A stretch of 64,000 nt of DNA, taken from JAPPFW01 sp965200835 (GTDB lineage Bacteria > Actinomycetota > Acidimicrobiia > Spongiisociales > Spongiisociaceae). The stretch lies in NCBI GenBank assembly GCA_965200835.1, contig OZ241390.1:1984001-2048000 (forward strand). Direction: 5' to 3'. The notes beneath the pieces were generated by a model. The model had not been told where the DNA came from, searched no databases, and saw only the letters and a program-made list of their open reading frames with translations. This document shows, piece after piece, positions 26,810 through 34,513 of this stretch (position 1 is its first letter; each line of letters begins with the position of its first letter). Made by a program: the position numbers and the translations under genes.

Positions 26810-28555
26810 CAGTCTCCCTTCTTGCCGGAAGTGCCCGACTCTGGCAGGTCGAGTACCTCGCGGATCCGCTGCGCCAGCCCGACAACCGCAACGGGAGGAG
26901 ACAGGCCTGCTTTGATCGCTTTCCTCGCGACCAGTTCCGGAGCCCAGGACTTGTTCCTAACCAGAAACCGGAGGTGATTGAAGCCGTTCGTAACACCGTA
27001 GCCGGAGTCTCGTGCAACGGCTTCGATCTGATCCTGGTAGCCCGCATCGACCAGCAGAGCTTCCATCTGCTTCGGTCCGCTTCGTACGACCTGTGGTGAG
27101 TTCCAGGAGAGTTTCTCACCGCTCTTCGGGTCGACAAGGTAAGTCAGGGCGTTGGCACCTGACGAGTCACTGTCGGTGAAGAGCAGCCAAGGTATCGCCA
27201 AGTCATCAAGAGCCTCAACAACCTTGCTCATCTTCTCAGACTGATTCATTCCCTCGGTATCGACGAAGGTGATTCCCAAGCCACCGGGGATGTGAGGGCA
27301 AGCACGGGCGGAGCAGGACCGGAAGTGTGTTCCGCTCCGTGGTGCCGTCACCGAATAGCACCAATCGCGAGAAGAACACCTCACCCAGCGGCCGCTCGAC
27401 AAACCTTCGGAACTGGGCGACCTTCTTCGCGGTCACCGGTGGAAGCGATCGAGCATGTATCCGTCCATCCTCCTGTCGGAGGAGACGCACTGTGCACGGG
27501 TCCACCTCGGATACCAGTTGCGGCGAGTGGGTTGAAACTATGCACTGACCGGGCAGGTCCTCGATCAGATGGCGCAATGCCACAATCGCCTGCGGATGCA
27601 GGTGTGCCTCGGGTTCCTCAAGCATCGTGAGCATGTGGGGGCGCGAGCCGAGATCTGCCCCGACTCCCACCGAGCACAATGTCTTGAAGACGAGCAACGC
27701 CGCGAGGCTGCGGCTCCCCATCCCATGGAATCGCATAGGAAGAGGCGGGGTACCAGTGGGCTTGAGTACCAACTGGACCGTACTGGCGATCTCGTCGAGT
27801 CGTTGAGGTAGCGGCTGTAGCTCGACCCGGCCGATGGTTGATTGTGCCTCCATCAGACCCTTCAGGTCTAGCTCCAACTGGTGCAGCACGGCGCTCGACC
27901 GGCGCAGATCGGCGGCGAGTTCGGCTAGCGCCAACTCCAACTCGTCCCGGGTATGTTGGCCGGTCTGGCCATCGCCGAGTTCATCGGGAATCCCCAAGTT
28001 GATAAGGATCCTTTCCCAGTTGCTAGTCCGATCACCAAGTTCTGCTACCAGATCTCGTGAAGCATGCAGCAACTGTGCATCCACTGCCTGGAGTACTCGA
28101 GGGTCGGCTGCTGGTGAAGGAGTCTCTTCCCAATCAGCTGATTCAAGGTGCAGGAAGCGCCGATCAGTGATCAGGAAGTGGCTCTCCTCACTGGATCGGA
28201 GAATGGTACGAATGCCCACAGTTTCGGTTTCCGTTCCCGGATCTTGCTGAATGTTCTGCAGCTTCCAACCGAGCTCGTCATCGAACGAGTTTGCTCCGCG
28301 TGGCTGTAGGAACACGTCGATGTGAGCGTCAGCCGAGACGGTACCGTCCTCGTCGCGCTGCAGGTCATCCAATGTCGGGCGCCGACGTCCCAAGGCAGTC
28401 TCGATCCCCAGCAACACCGATGACTTTCCAGAGTTGTTCTCACCTACCAGATAGGTCGTCGAGCGATCGAGCTCGATGTCGAGACTGTCGAGACACCTGA
28501 ATCGCGTCAACCGCACTCGTGCCACGACGACGTCTGCTGTTGGGATACTGCTCAA
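26809..28555 (-). pseudogene. OLD-family ATPase/TOPRIM nuclease, GajA-like, frameshifted in the TOPRIM region
   Basis: The N-terminal ATPase has Walker A GENNSGKS at residues 38-45, a GSRSLAAL signature-like segment, Walker B TMLEEPEAHLHP, and the switch histidine in STHSPQLV. The first TOPRIM motif reads LVLFGDGTTERN, with Asp where most OLD proteins have the VEG glutamate. After RPCLP the frame is lost, but HIPGGLGITFVDTEGMNQ and the second TOPRIM motif LLFTDSDSSG continue in the next frame. One extra C in the TTGCCCTCAC stretch near 27293 explains this. Repaired, the protein has about 581 residues, almost the length of the GajA reference. The gene overlaps the helicase. The extra base may be real or a sequencing error. 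Confidence 0.78.
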
Positions 28556-28568
28556 TTATGCTCCCTCT

Positions 28569-28586
28569 CCAACGCTCCATCGTTGG
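28569..28586. repeat. Short inverted repeat (6-bp arms, 6-base loop)
   Basis: CCAACG and CGTTGG flank a six-base loop, between the start of the GajA-like gene (leftward) and queA (rightward). It lies just 14 bases upstream of the GajA-like start codon and could be an operator. No function is shown by sequence. Confidence 0.4.
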
Positions 28587-28643
28587 ATTGGCCTCCACCA
28601 GCTACACCGCCATCGGCTGCCCACGCGCAAACGCGGGTCCAGA

Positions 28644-28667
28644 ACATCTGTAGACAACTACAGATGT
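28644..28667. repeat. Perfect inverted repeat (10-bp arms, 4-base loop) between the Gabija-like pair and queA
   Basis: ACATCTGTAG, loop ACAA, then CTACAGATGT form a perfect ten-base-pair stem. It is 42 bases before the queA start and about 90 bases before the leftward GajA-like start, so it may be a regulatory stem, an operator for both genes, or a bidirectional terminator. I compared it with the preQ1-I riboswitch pattern expected near queuosine genes and do not see the pattern. Confidence 0.6.
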
Positions 28668-28709
28668 AACCTCATTTTACCTAATGCTGAGTTGCAAGGG
28701 AGAGGCAGA

Positions 28710-29786
28710 GTGAACGAAGGCCAGGACCAGGGTTCGGTCGCCGGAGCTCGGTCTCCGCGAACTGCCGAGTTCACATACCAGCTTCCTGATGACCTGATTG
28801 CTCAGTCTCCGCTGGAGCCGCGTGACTCGGCTCGGTTGCTCCGGGCTTCGGACCTGACGGACTGGAGCGTGCGGGACCTTCCGATGCTCCTTCGTCCGGG
28901 GGATCTGGTGGTGGTCAACGAGACCCGGGTTCGGGCTGCTCGGCTGGTCGGGCACCGGGATCCGACCGGGGGCAGAGTGGAGGTGTTGCTGCTCCACCGG
29001 GTGCGTGACCGCTGGCAGGCCCTGCTGCGACCCTCGCGGCGCATTCGGGCGGGAGCGCTGATCCGGATCGGTCCGCTGGCGGCTCGGGTCGAGACCGATC
29101 CGGAGGCGGGCATGGTGGAGCTGACCCTGGAGTCAGTGGACGGAGTCTCGGGCGATGAGGTGGAGCACGCCATCGCTCGGGTGGGGAAGCTTCCTCTCCC
29201 TCCCTACATCCATCGGGATCTAGAGGATCCGGAGCGCTACCAGACGGTGTTCGGGCAGCGGGTCGGCTCCGCGGCGGCTCCGACTGCCGGTCTTCACCTG
29301 ACGGGGCGTACCCTGCGGGATCTGGAAAGTCGAGGGATCAGGCTGGCTCGGATCGAGTTGCAGATCGGAGTGGACACCTTCCGTCCTATCACGGCTCGGC
29401 ACGTGGGCGACCATCGGATGCACTCGGAGTGGATCGACGTTCCGAGCTCGACGGTGGAACGGGTTCTGGAGACCAGAGCGAGGGGTGGCCGGGTGGTGGC
29501 AGTCGGTACCACCGTCGTGCGGGCGCTCGAGACAGCCTGTGCAGAGGGCCCGATGATGCCCTATAGAGGTCCCACTCGCCTCTACATCACTCCCGGCTAC
29601 CGTTTCGGCGCGGTGGACTTATTGATGACCAACTTCCACACGCCGTCCTCCTCGCTGCTGGTGCTCGTGGCGGCGCTGGTCGGCAGCAGCTGGCGAAGCA
29701 TCTACGAGACGGCGGTGGCTCGCCGCTACCGATTCCTGTCCTTCGGGGATGCCATGCTCCTCGAACGATCCGCGCTGCCGGGCTGA
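28710..29786 (+). CDS. queA: S-adenosylmethionine:tRNA ribosyltransferase-isomerase QueA
   Basis: QueA transfers the ribosyl part of SAM to 7-aminomethyl-7-deazaguanine in tRNA, forming epoxyqueuosine. The protein has TYQLPDDLIAQSPLEPRDSARLL at its start, VVNETRV, SAAAPTAGLH, and MTNFHTPSSSLLVLVAAL near the end, all family hallmarks. I chose the GTG at 28710 because AAGGGAGAGG lies just upstream and the conserved N-terminus begins after a short extension; the frame stays open further upstream without homology. Length is about 358 residues. The tgt gene follows six bases later. Confidence 0.95.
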   Translation: MNEGQDQGSVAGARSPRTAEFTYQLPDDLIAQSPLEPRDSARLLRASDLTDWSVRDLPMLLRPGDLVVVNETRVRAARLVGHRDPTGGRVEVLLLHRVRDRWQALLRPSRRIRAGALIRIGPLAARVETDPEAGMVELTLESVDGVSGDEVEHAIARVGKLPLPPYIHRDLEDPERYQTVFGQRVGSAAAPTAGLHLTGRTLRDLESRGIRLARIELQIGVDTFRPITARHVGDHRMHSEWIDVPSSTVERVLETRARGGRVVAVGTTVVRALETACAEGPMMPYRGPTRLYITPGYRFGAVDLLMTNFHTPSSSLLVLVAALVGSSWRSIYETAVARRYRFLSFGDAMLLERSALPG

Positions 29787-29791
29787 GCTAC

Positions 29792-30943
29792 GTGAGCCGC
29801 GTTTCCGCCATCAGCTTCCGGTGCCTGGCGACGGATGGGCAGGCTCGCCGAGGTCGCCTGGACACTCCCCACGGCCCGGTGGAGACCCCTGCTTTCATGC
29901 CGGTCGGCACCAGGGCGACCGTCCGAGGTCTGGACTCGCACGACCTGAAGCGGGTAGGGAGCAAGATGGTCCTGGCCAATACCTATCACCTCATGCTGCG
30001 GCCCGGTACCGATCCCATTGCCCGGCTGGGTGGCCTGCATCGGTTCATGGGATGGGACGGCCCCATCCTCACCGACTCGGGCGGCTACCAGGCCTTCTCG
30101 CTCGGCGCGTCCATCACGGAGCAGGAGTGCCGGTTCCGTTCCGTCTATGACGGGTCACCGGTGGTGCTCAGTCCCGAGGACGCCGTGCGCATCCAGGAAG
30201 CGCTAGGGCCGGACATCGCCATGGTGCTGGATGTCTGCCTCGGACTTCCGGCGCCCCGAACCCAGGTGGTCGAGGCGATGGAACGCACCCTGCGCTGGGC
30301 GGAGCGTTCCCTGGCCATTCATGGGCGGACCGACCAGGCCCTGTTCGGCATCGTGCAGGGAGGCGCCGATCCCGAGTTGCGGTTGGAGAGTGCTCGCCGG
30401 ACCGCCGAGCTGGGGATGGCCGGCTACGGGATTGGTGGCCTATCGGTGGGCGAGGAACCGTCGGTGCGCAACCTGGCGCTGGAGGGTGCGGTGGCCGGGC
30501 TCCCCGTCGATACTCCCCGGTACTTCATGGGCCTCGGTGATCCGGAAGGTCTCCTGGATGCCATAGCCCGCGGGGTGGACCTGTTCGATTGCGTATGGCC
30601 TACCCGGCTGGCCCGGCATGGCAAGGTCATAACCGGGCGAGGCGACTACAACATCCGGCTGGCACGACTGGCGGAGGACGACGGCCCGCTGGATCCCGAG
30701 TGTCCCTGCCGGACCTGCCGGACCTACCCGCGCGCCTATCTCCGCCACTTGGCGGTCACCGGGGAGCTGTCGCTGCCGCGACTGCTGTCCATCCACAACC
30801 TGTCGGCCATCCATCACATGCTGGAAGAAGCGCGCGGGGCGATCACGGACGGAACCTTCGCCGACTTCCATCGACGGTTCATCACCCGTAGACAAGGGCA
30901 GGAATCTCACCGGAAGGTCCCCGATAAGTGCGTGGCGCCATAG
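29792..30943 (+). CDS. tgt: tRNA-guanine transglycosylase
   Basis: A 383-residue enzyme that exchanges guanine 34 of GUN-anticodon tRNAs for the queuosine precursor preQ1. Seen are TDSGGYQAFSL with the general acid/base Asp, GIGGLSVGE for substrate binding, DLFDCVWPTR with the nucleophilic Asp, and the zinc site CPCRTCRTY with a following His in YLRHLAV. The TDSGGYQAFSL variant replaces the usual Phe and Val of the motif, a mild change. It directly follows queA, giving a queuosine pair. The sec genes follow after a 107-base gap. Confidence 0.95.
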   Translation: MSRVSAISFRCLATDGQARRGRLDTPHGPVETPAFMPVGTRATVRGLDSHDLKRVGSKMVLANTYHLMLRPGTDPIARLGGLHRFMGWDGPILTDSGGYQAFSLGASITEQECRFRSVYDGSPVVLSPEDAVRIQEALGPDIAMVLDVCLGLPAPRTQVVEAMERTLRWAERSLAIHGRTDQALFGIVQGGADPELRLESARRTAELGMAGYGIGGLSVGEEPSVRNLALEGAVAGLPVDTPRYFMGLGDPEGLLDAIARGVDLFDCVWPTRLARHGKVITGRGDYNIRLARLAEDDGPLDPECPCRTCRTYPRAYLRHLAVTGELSLPRLLSIHNLSAIHHMLEEARGAITDGTFADFHRRFITRRQGQESHRKVPDKCVAP

Positions 30944-30978
30944 ATAACAGTGCGATCCGGGCGGCTAGCATCGGGCCT

Positions 30979-30996
30979 CACGCCCGTACTGGCGTG
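30979..30996 (+). terminator. Possible terminator hairpin after tgt
   Basis: CACGCC and GGCGTG pair across a six-base loop about 35 bases after the tgt stop. No U-rich tract follows, so it would be an actinobacterial-type stem rather than a classical intrinsic terminator. It may equally be a leader element of yajC. Confidence 0.35.
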
Positions 30997-31050
30997 GTCA
31001 GTTGGTAACAGATAGGCCGTGGTAGGCCCGACGAAAAGAGGTGAGGCATC

Positions 31051-31371
31051 GTGCCGGTGTCCTTGATTGCCCAGGCTGCGGAGGGAGGGGGCAACTCCCT
31101 CACCGGTCTTTTATTGCCCCTATTGATTCTTGGGGGTCTCATGTACTTCCTGATCATCCGCCCCCAGCGCAAGCGAACGCAGCGCCAGCGCCAGCTGTCG
31201 TCGTCGCTCCAGGTGGGAGATCAGGTGCGGACCATCGGCGGGCTACTCGGCGTGGTAGTCGGGATGGGCGAGGACTCGGTTGTCCTGGGAGTCGAGGACG
31301 GCCGTATTCGGGTGCAGCGCACGGCCATCGCCGGTCGGGTCGGTCCCGATAACCCTTCCGATTCGGGGTAA
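31051..31371 (+). CDS. yajC: Preprotein translocase subunit YajC
   Basis: A 106-residue protein with one membrane helix (LLLPLLILGGLMYFLIIRPQRKR), the YajC signature with RPQRKR directly after the helix, then a KOW-like soluble region (VGDQVRTIGGLLGVV). YajC associates with SecDF and aids protein export. The GTG at 31051 has an AGAGGTGAGG ribosome site. It precedes secD by nine bases, the standard yajC-secD-secF order. Confidence 0.92.
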   Translation: MPVSLIAQAAEGGGNSLTGLLLPLLILGGLMYFLIIRPQRKRTQRQRQLSSSLQVGDQVRTIGGLLGVVVGMGEDSVVLGVEDGRIRVQRTAIAGRVGPDNPSDSG

Positions 31372-31380
31372 CCGCGCAGC

Positions 31381-32958
31381 GTGTTCCGCAGGTGGATAAC
31401 GGTCGTCATACTGGTGGGCCTGGCCTGGGGCGGGCTGGTGGCGGTGCTATCGGCTGGTTGGTCTCCCCGGTTGGGCCTCGATCTGCTGGGCGGGACATCG
31501 GTGATCCTCAAAGCCCCCGACGGGACCGACGGCGAAGTGGTGGAGAGAGCGGTCGAAGTGATGCGTCGCAGGATCGAGGACTTCGGTAGCGTTCAGGAGC
31601 CGGAGATTTCGATCACCGGTGGGACCTCCATCCTGGTCCAGCTCCCGGGCGTGACCGACCAGGATCGGGCACTGGACGCAGTGGGCAGGACCGGACTTCT
31701 CTCCTTCCGGCCGGTCGTTTCCTGCACGTCGCTGGGTCCGTCCTATTCCTGCTTGCCCAGCGACCGATCGCCCGTACAGCTGTTAGCCGATGAGGCCGGC
31801 GAGGGATTCACCTATCCACCCGGCGTCGATCAGGAGACTGGCCTGACGATCGAGGACGACGTGACCCTGCCCCGCTCCTACCTGCCCGAGTACGACGATG
31901 CCGGGAATGTGGTCTCGATCTACGAGGTAGCAGCAGCCGATCTGGTCTCCTATCACGGCGACCTGTGCCAACCTGGGTTCCAGGACTGTTCCCGGCTCCC
32001 GGTGGGCGATCCGGCTCTCCTGACCGGTGCCGAAGTGGACTCGGCTCTGGTGCTCTACGGGCAGCAGGTGGACAGTGACTGGACTGTGCAGCTGAACCTC
32101 ACACCCGAGGGGGCCGGTAAGTTCGCGGCTGTCACCGGGCTGCTCGCCCAATACCCGCAAGGGAGTCCCAACCGCCGTCTGGCCATCGTGCTGGACGGCG
32201 CGGTCATGTCGGCGCCGGAGATCTCCATCGGAGTGGGACCGGACGGGATCACCGGGGGGACCGCCATCATCACCTTGGGCAGTGCCCAGGATGCCCGCCA
32301 GGAGGCCGAGGATCTGACCACAGTGCTCCGTTACGGATCCCTACCGGTCGGTTTCGAACGCTCCTCGGTCCAGAAAGTGTCGGCTACCTTGGGGGAGGAC
32401 TCCCTAAGGGCCGGATTGGTGGCGGGCGTCGGTGGCCTGATACTGGTGGTGCTGTTCCTGCTGGTCTATTACCGCGCTATGGGTTTGATAACCCTGGTGG
32501 GTCTTACGGTGTTCGGCAGCCTGCTGCTCGTGATATTCGGTGTCCTCGGTGCCTGGCAGGGGCTGACGCTGACCCTGGCGGGGGTAGCAGGCATCATCGT
32601 GTCGGTCGGTATCACCGCCGACTCTTATATCGTCCTCTTCGAGCGCACCAAGGAAGAAGTACGTAACGGCCGCACCATCGTCGACGCGGCCAACGAGGCC
32701 TATCGCAGGGCTTTCCGAACCATCCTGACGGCCGACTTCGTGTCCTTTATCGGCGCCTTGCTGCTGTGGACGCTGGCGATCGGGCCCGTCAAAGGTTTTG
32801 CCCAGGCCCTGGGAATCGCCACCATCCTGGATGTGATCGTATTCCGGTTCTTCACCCGCAATGCCTCAGCGATCATGGCAAGGAGCCGCTTAGGTAGGGG
32901 AGGCCGCTTCAGCATGTGGGCGGCCGCCCGCGGCTCTGCGACAGCAGGTCGTTCCTGA
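31381..32958 (+). CDS. secD: Protein translocase subunit SecD
   Basis: A 525-residue subunit that, with SecF, uses the proton-motive force to pull secreted proteins out of the Sec channel. It has an N-terminal helix, the LGLDLLGGTSVIL motif, a large periplasmic domain with P1-type folds, and six C-terminal helices including GIIVSVGITADSYIVLFERTKEEVRNG, which corresponds to the DANVLIFERIKEE-type motif. The ADSYIVLF wording is a variant of the usual one. GTG start at 31381; the stop overlaps the secF ATG. Confidence 0.93.
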   Translation: MFRRWITVVILVGLAWGGLVAVLSAGWSPRLGLDLLGGTSVILKAPDGTDGEVVERAVEVMRRRIEDFGSVQEPEISITGGTSILVQLPGVTDQDRALDAVGRTGLLSFRPVVSCTSLGPSYSCLPSDRSPVQLLADEAGEGFTYPPGVDQETGLTIEDDVTLPRSYLPEYDDAGNVVSIYEVAAADLVSYHGDLCQPGFQDCSRLPVGDPALLTGAEVDSALVLYGQQVDSDWTVQLNLTPEGAGKFAAVTGLLAQYPQGSPNRRLAIVLDGAVMSAPEISIGVGPDGITGGTAIITLGSAQDARQEAEDLTTVLRYGSLPVGFERSSVQKVSATLGEDSLRAGLVAGVGGLILVVLFLLVYYRAMGLITLVGLTVFGSLLLVIFGVLGAWQGLTLTLAGVAGIIVSVGITADSYIVLFERTKEEVRNGRTIVDAANEAYRRAFRTILTADFVSFIGALLLWTLAIGPVKGFAQALGIATILDVIVFRFFTRNASAIMARSRLGRGGRFSMWAAARGSATAGRS

Positions 32959-33983
32959 TGAGCCTGATAACGCGCCTGTATCGGGGGGAGACGTCCTTCG
33001 GATTCGTGGGAGGGGCGTGGAGATGGTTCATCGTGTCGGGGGTAGCCCTTGCCCTGTGTCTGGGGAGTCTGGCCATCCGGAACCTCAACCTCAGCCTCGA
33101 CTTCACCGGGGGAACGTCGATAACCGCGCCCAATCCGGCCGGGGCAGACATCAGCGAGGTCCGGGCAGCCCTCGGCTCACCGGGAGGTACCGCCCTGATA
33201 CAGCTGATCGATGACGGAGCAGCGGTCCGGGTGCGGACCGAAGCCATCGACCTGGAGACCGAACGGGAACTGGTCCGCGCGCTGGTATCGGTTACCGGAA
33301 CGGAAATAGATCTGACCGATGTGGAGTCGGTAGGACCGACCTTCGGTGCCCAGATTGCGGGGCGGGCCCTTCAGGCCCTAGGTGTGTTTCTCGCGGTGGT
33401 GGTGGTGTTCATCAGCATCCGCTTCGAGTGGAAGATGGCCCTCGGCGCCATTGCGGCCCTACTCCATGATCTGATCCTGACCGCCGGTGCGTACTCCCTG
33501 CTCGGCTTCGAAGTGACCCCGGCGACCGTCGTAGCCGTCCTTACCATCCTCGGCTACTCGCTCTATGACACGGTGGTGGTCTATGACAAGATCCGGGAGA
33601 ACATTTCGGAGGATCGGGATAGGAGTACCTATTCAGCGCTGGTGGACCGTTCGATGAACCAGGTTCTCATGCGTTCCATCAACACCTCCCTGACCAGCTT
33701 GCTTCCCGTGGGTGCCTTGCTGTTCATAGGGTCCGCGCTGCTCGGTGCCGGGACCCTTCGGGAGTTCGCTCTGGCCTTGTTCGTCGGGATCGGTGCCGGG
33801 ACCTACTCCTCGATCTTCATCGCCGCGCCGATTCTGGCGTTGTGGAAGGAGCGGGAGACGGAGTGGTCGCGCCGGCGTTACCGGGTCGAGAGAAAGGCAT
33901 CCCGGCAGACAGGTCGAGGTCCTGTCCCGGGATCGCTCAGCTCGCGCGGGCAGCGGGCTGCGAGCCGAAGGAGGCAGTCATGA
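32958..33983 (+). CDS. secF: Protein translocase subunit SecF
   Basis: A 341-residue protein with an N-terminal helix, LNLSLDFTGGTSI, a periplasmic domain, and C-terminal helices containing YSLYDTVVVYDKIREN and RSINTSLTSLLPVGALL, the SecF signatures. I used the ATG at 32958, which overlaps the secD stop (TGATG); an in-frame upstream extension is only secD sequence. It ends in a basic tail after the last helix. The apt ATG overlaps its stop (ATGA). Confidence 0.95.
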   Translation: MSLITRLYRGETSFGFVGGAWRWFIVSGVALALCLGSLAIRNLNLSLDFTGGTSITAPNPAGADISEVRAALGSPGGTALIQLIDDGAAVRVRTEAIDLETERELVRALVSVTGTEIDLTDVESVGPTFGAQIAGRALQALGVFLAVVVVFISIRFEWKMALGAIAALLHDLILTAGAYSLLGFEVTPATVVAVLTILGYSLYDTVVVYDKIRENISEDRDRSTYSALVDRSMNQVLMRSINTSLTSLLPVGALLFIGSALLGAGTLREFALALFVGIGAGTYSSIFIAAPILALWKERETEWSRRRYRVERKASRQTGRGPVPGSLSSRGQRAASRRRQS

Positions 33984-34513
33984 ATCTGGTGGATCCGGCA
34001 CACCTTGGCTCTCTGGTGCGGGATGTGCCGGGCTTCCCGACCCCTGAGGTCGTGTTCAAAGACATCACACCGTTGCTGGCCGACCCGTCAGCTCTGCGGG
34101 CTGCTATCGAGTCGATCGCAGCGCCCTTTCGGGCGGCCGAGGTGACCACGGTGGCTGGTATCGAAGCCCGGGGGTTCGTGCTCGCCCCCGCCGTGGCGCT
34201 GGAGTTGGGGACCGGCTTCGTGCCCCTCCGCAAGCCGGGAAAGCTCCCCTACACCACCCTCCGGGAGGATTACGCGCTGGAGTACGGGACCGATTCGTTG
34301 GAGATACACACCGACGCGGCCGGTCCCGGGGACAGGGTTCTGCTGGTCGACGACGTGATCGCCACCGGCGGAACCGCTGGCGCAGCAGTCCGGCTCCTGA
34401 GGAGTCTCGGGGCGGAGGTCATGTCGGTGGCGGTGCTGATCGAACTGACCTTTCTGAACGGGAGGGAGGCACTCGACGGCGTTGATCTGCACGCCGTCCT
34501 GACCTATGGCTGA
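33980..34513 (+). CDS. apt: Adenine phosphoribosyltransferase
   Basis: A 177-residue purine-salvage enzyme that makes AMP from adenine and PRPP. The PRPP motif VLLVDDVIATGGTAGAA is intact, and the N-terminal VPGFPTPEVVFKDITPLL and the IEARGF motif are typical of Apt. The ATG at 33980 overlaps the secF stop and has a GAAGGAGG ribosome site inside the end of secF. Its last eight bases overlap the rel gene. The secDF-apt-rel order is common in many bacteria. Confidence 0.95.
   Translation: MNLVDPAHLGSLVRDVPGFPTPEVVFKDITPLLADPSALRAAIESIAAPFRAAEVTTVAGIEARGFVLAPAVALELGTGFVPLRKPGKLPYTTLREDYALEYGTDSLEIHTDAAGPGDRVLLVDDVIATGGTAGAAVRLLRSLGAEVMSVAVLIELTFLNGREALDGVDLHAVLTYG

Noticed and set aside
27280..27300. 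Programmed frameshift in the OLD-family gene
   Set aside because: The break is a plain C insertion with no slippery heptamer or downstream stem, and similar breaks occur in unrelated genes of the window.
28640..28709. preQ1 riboswitch before queA
   Set aside because: The stem-loop lacks the class I arrangement of a C-rich loop followed by an A-rich tail; the perfect 10-bp stem and four-base loop do not fit.
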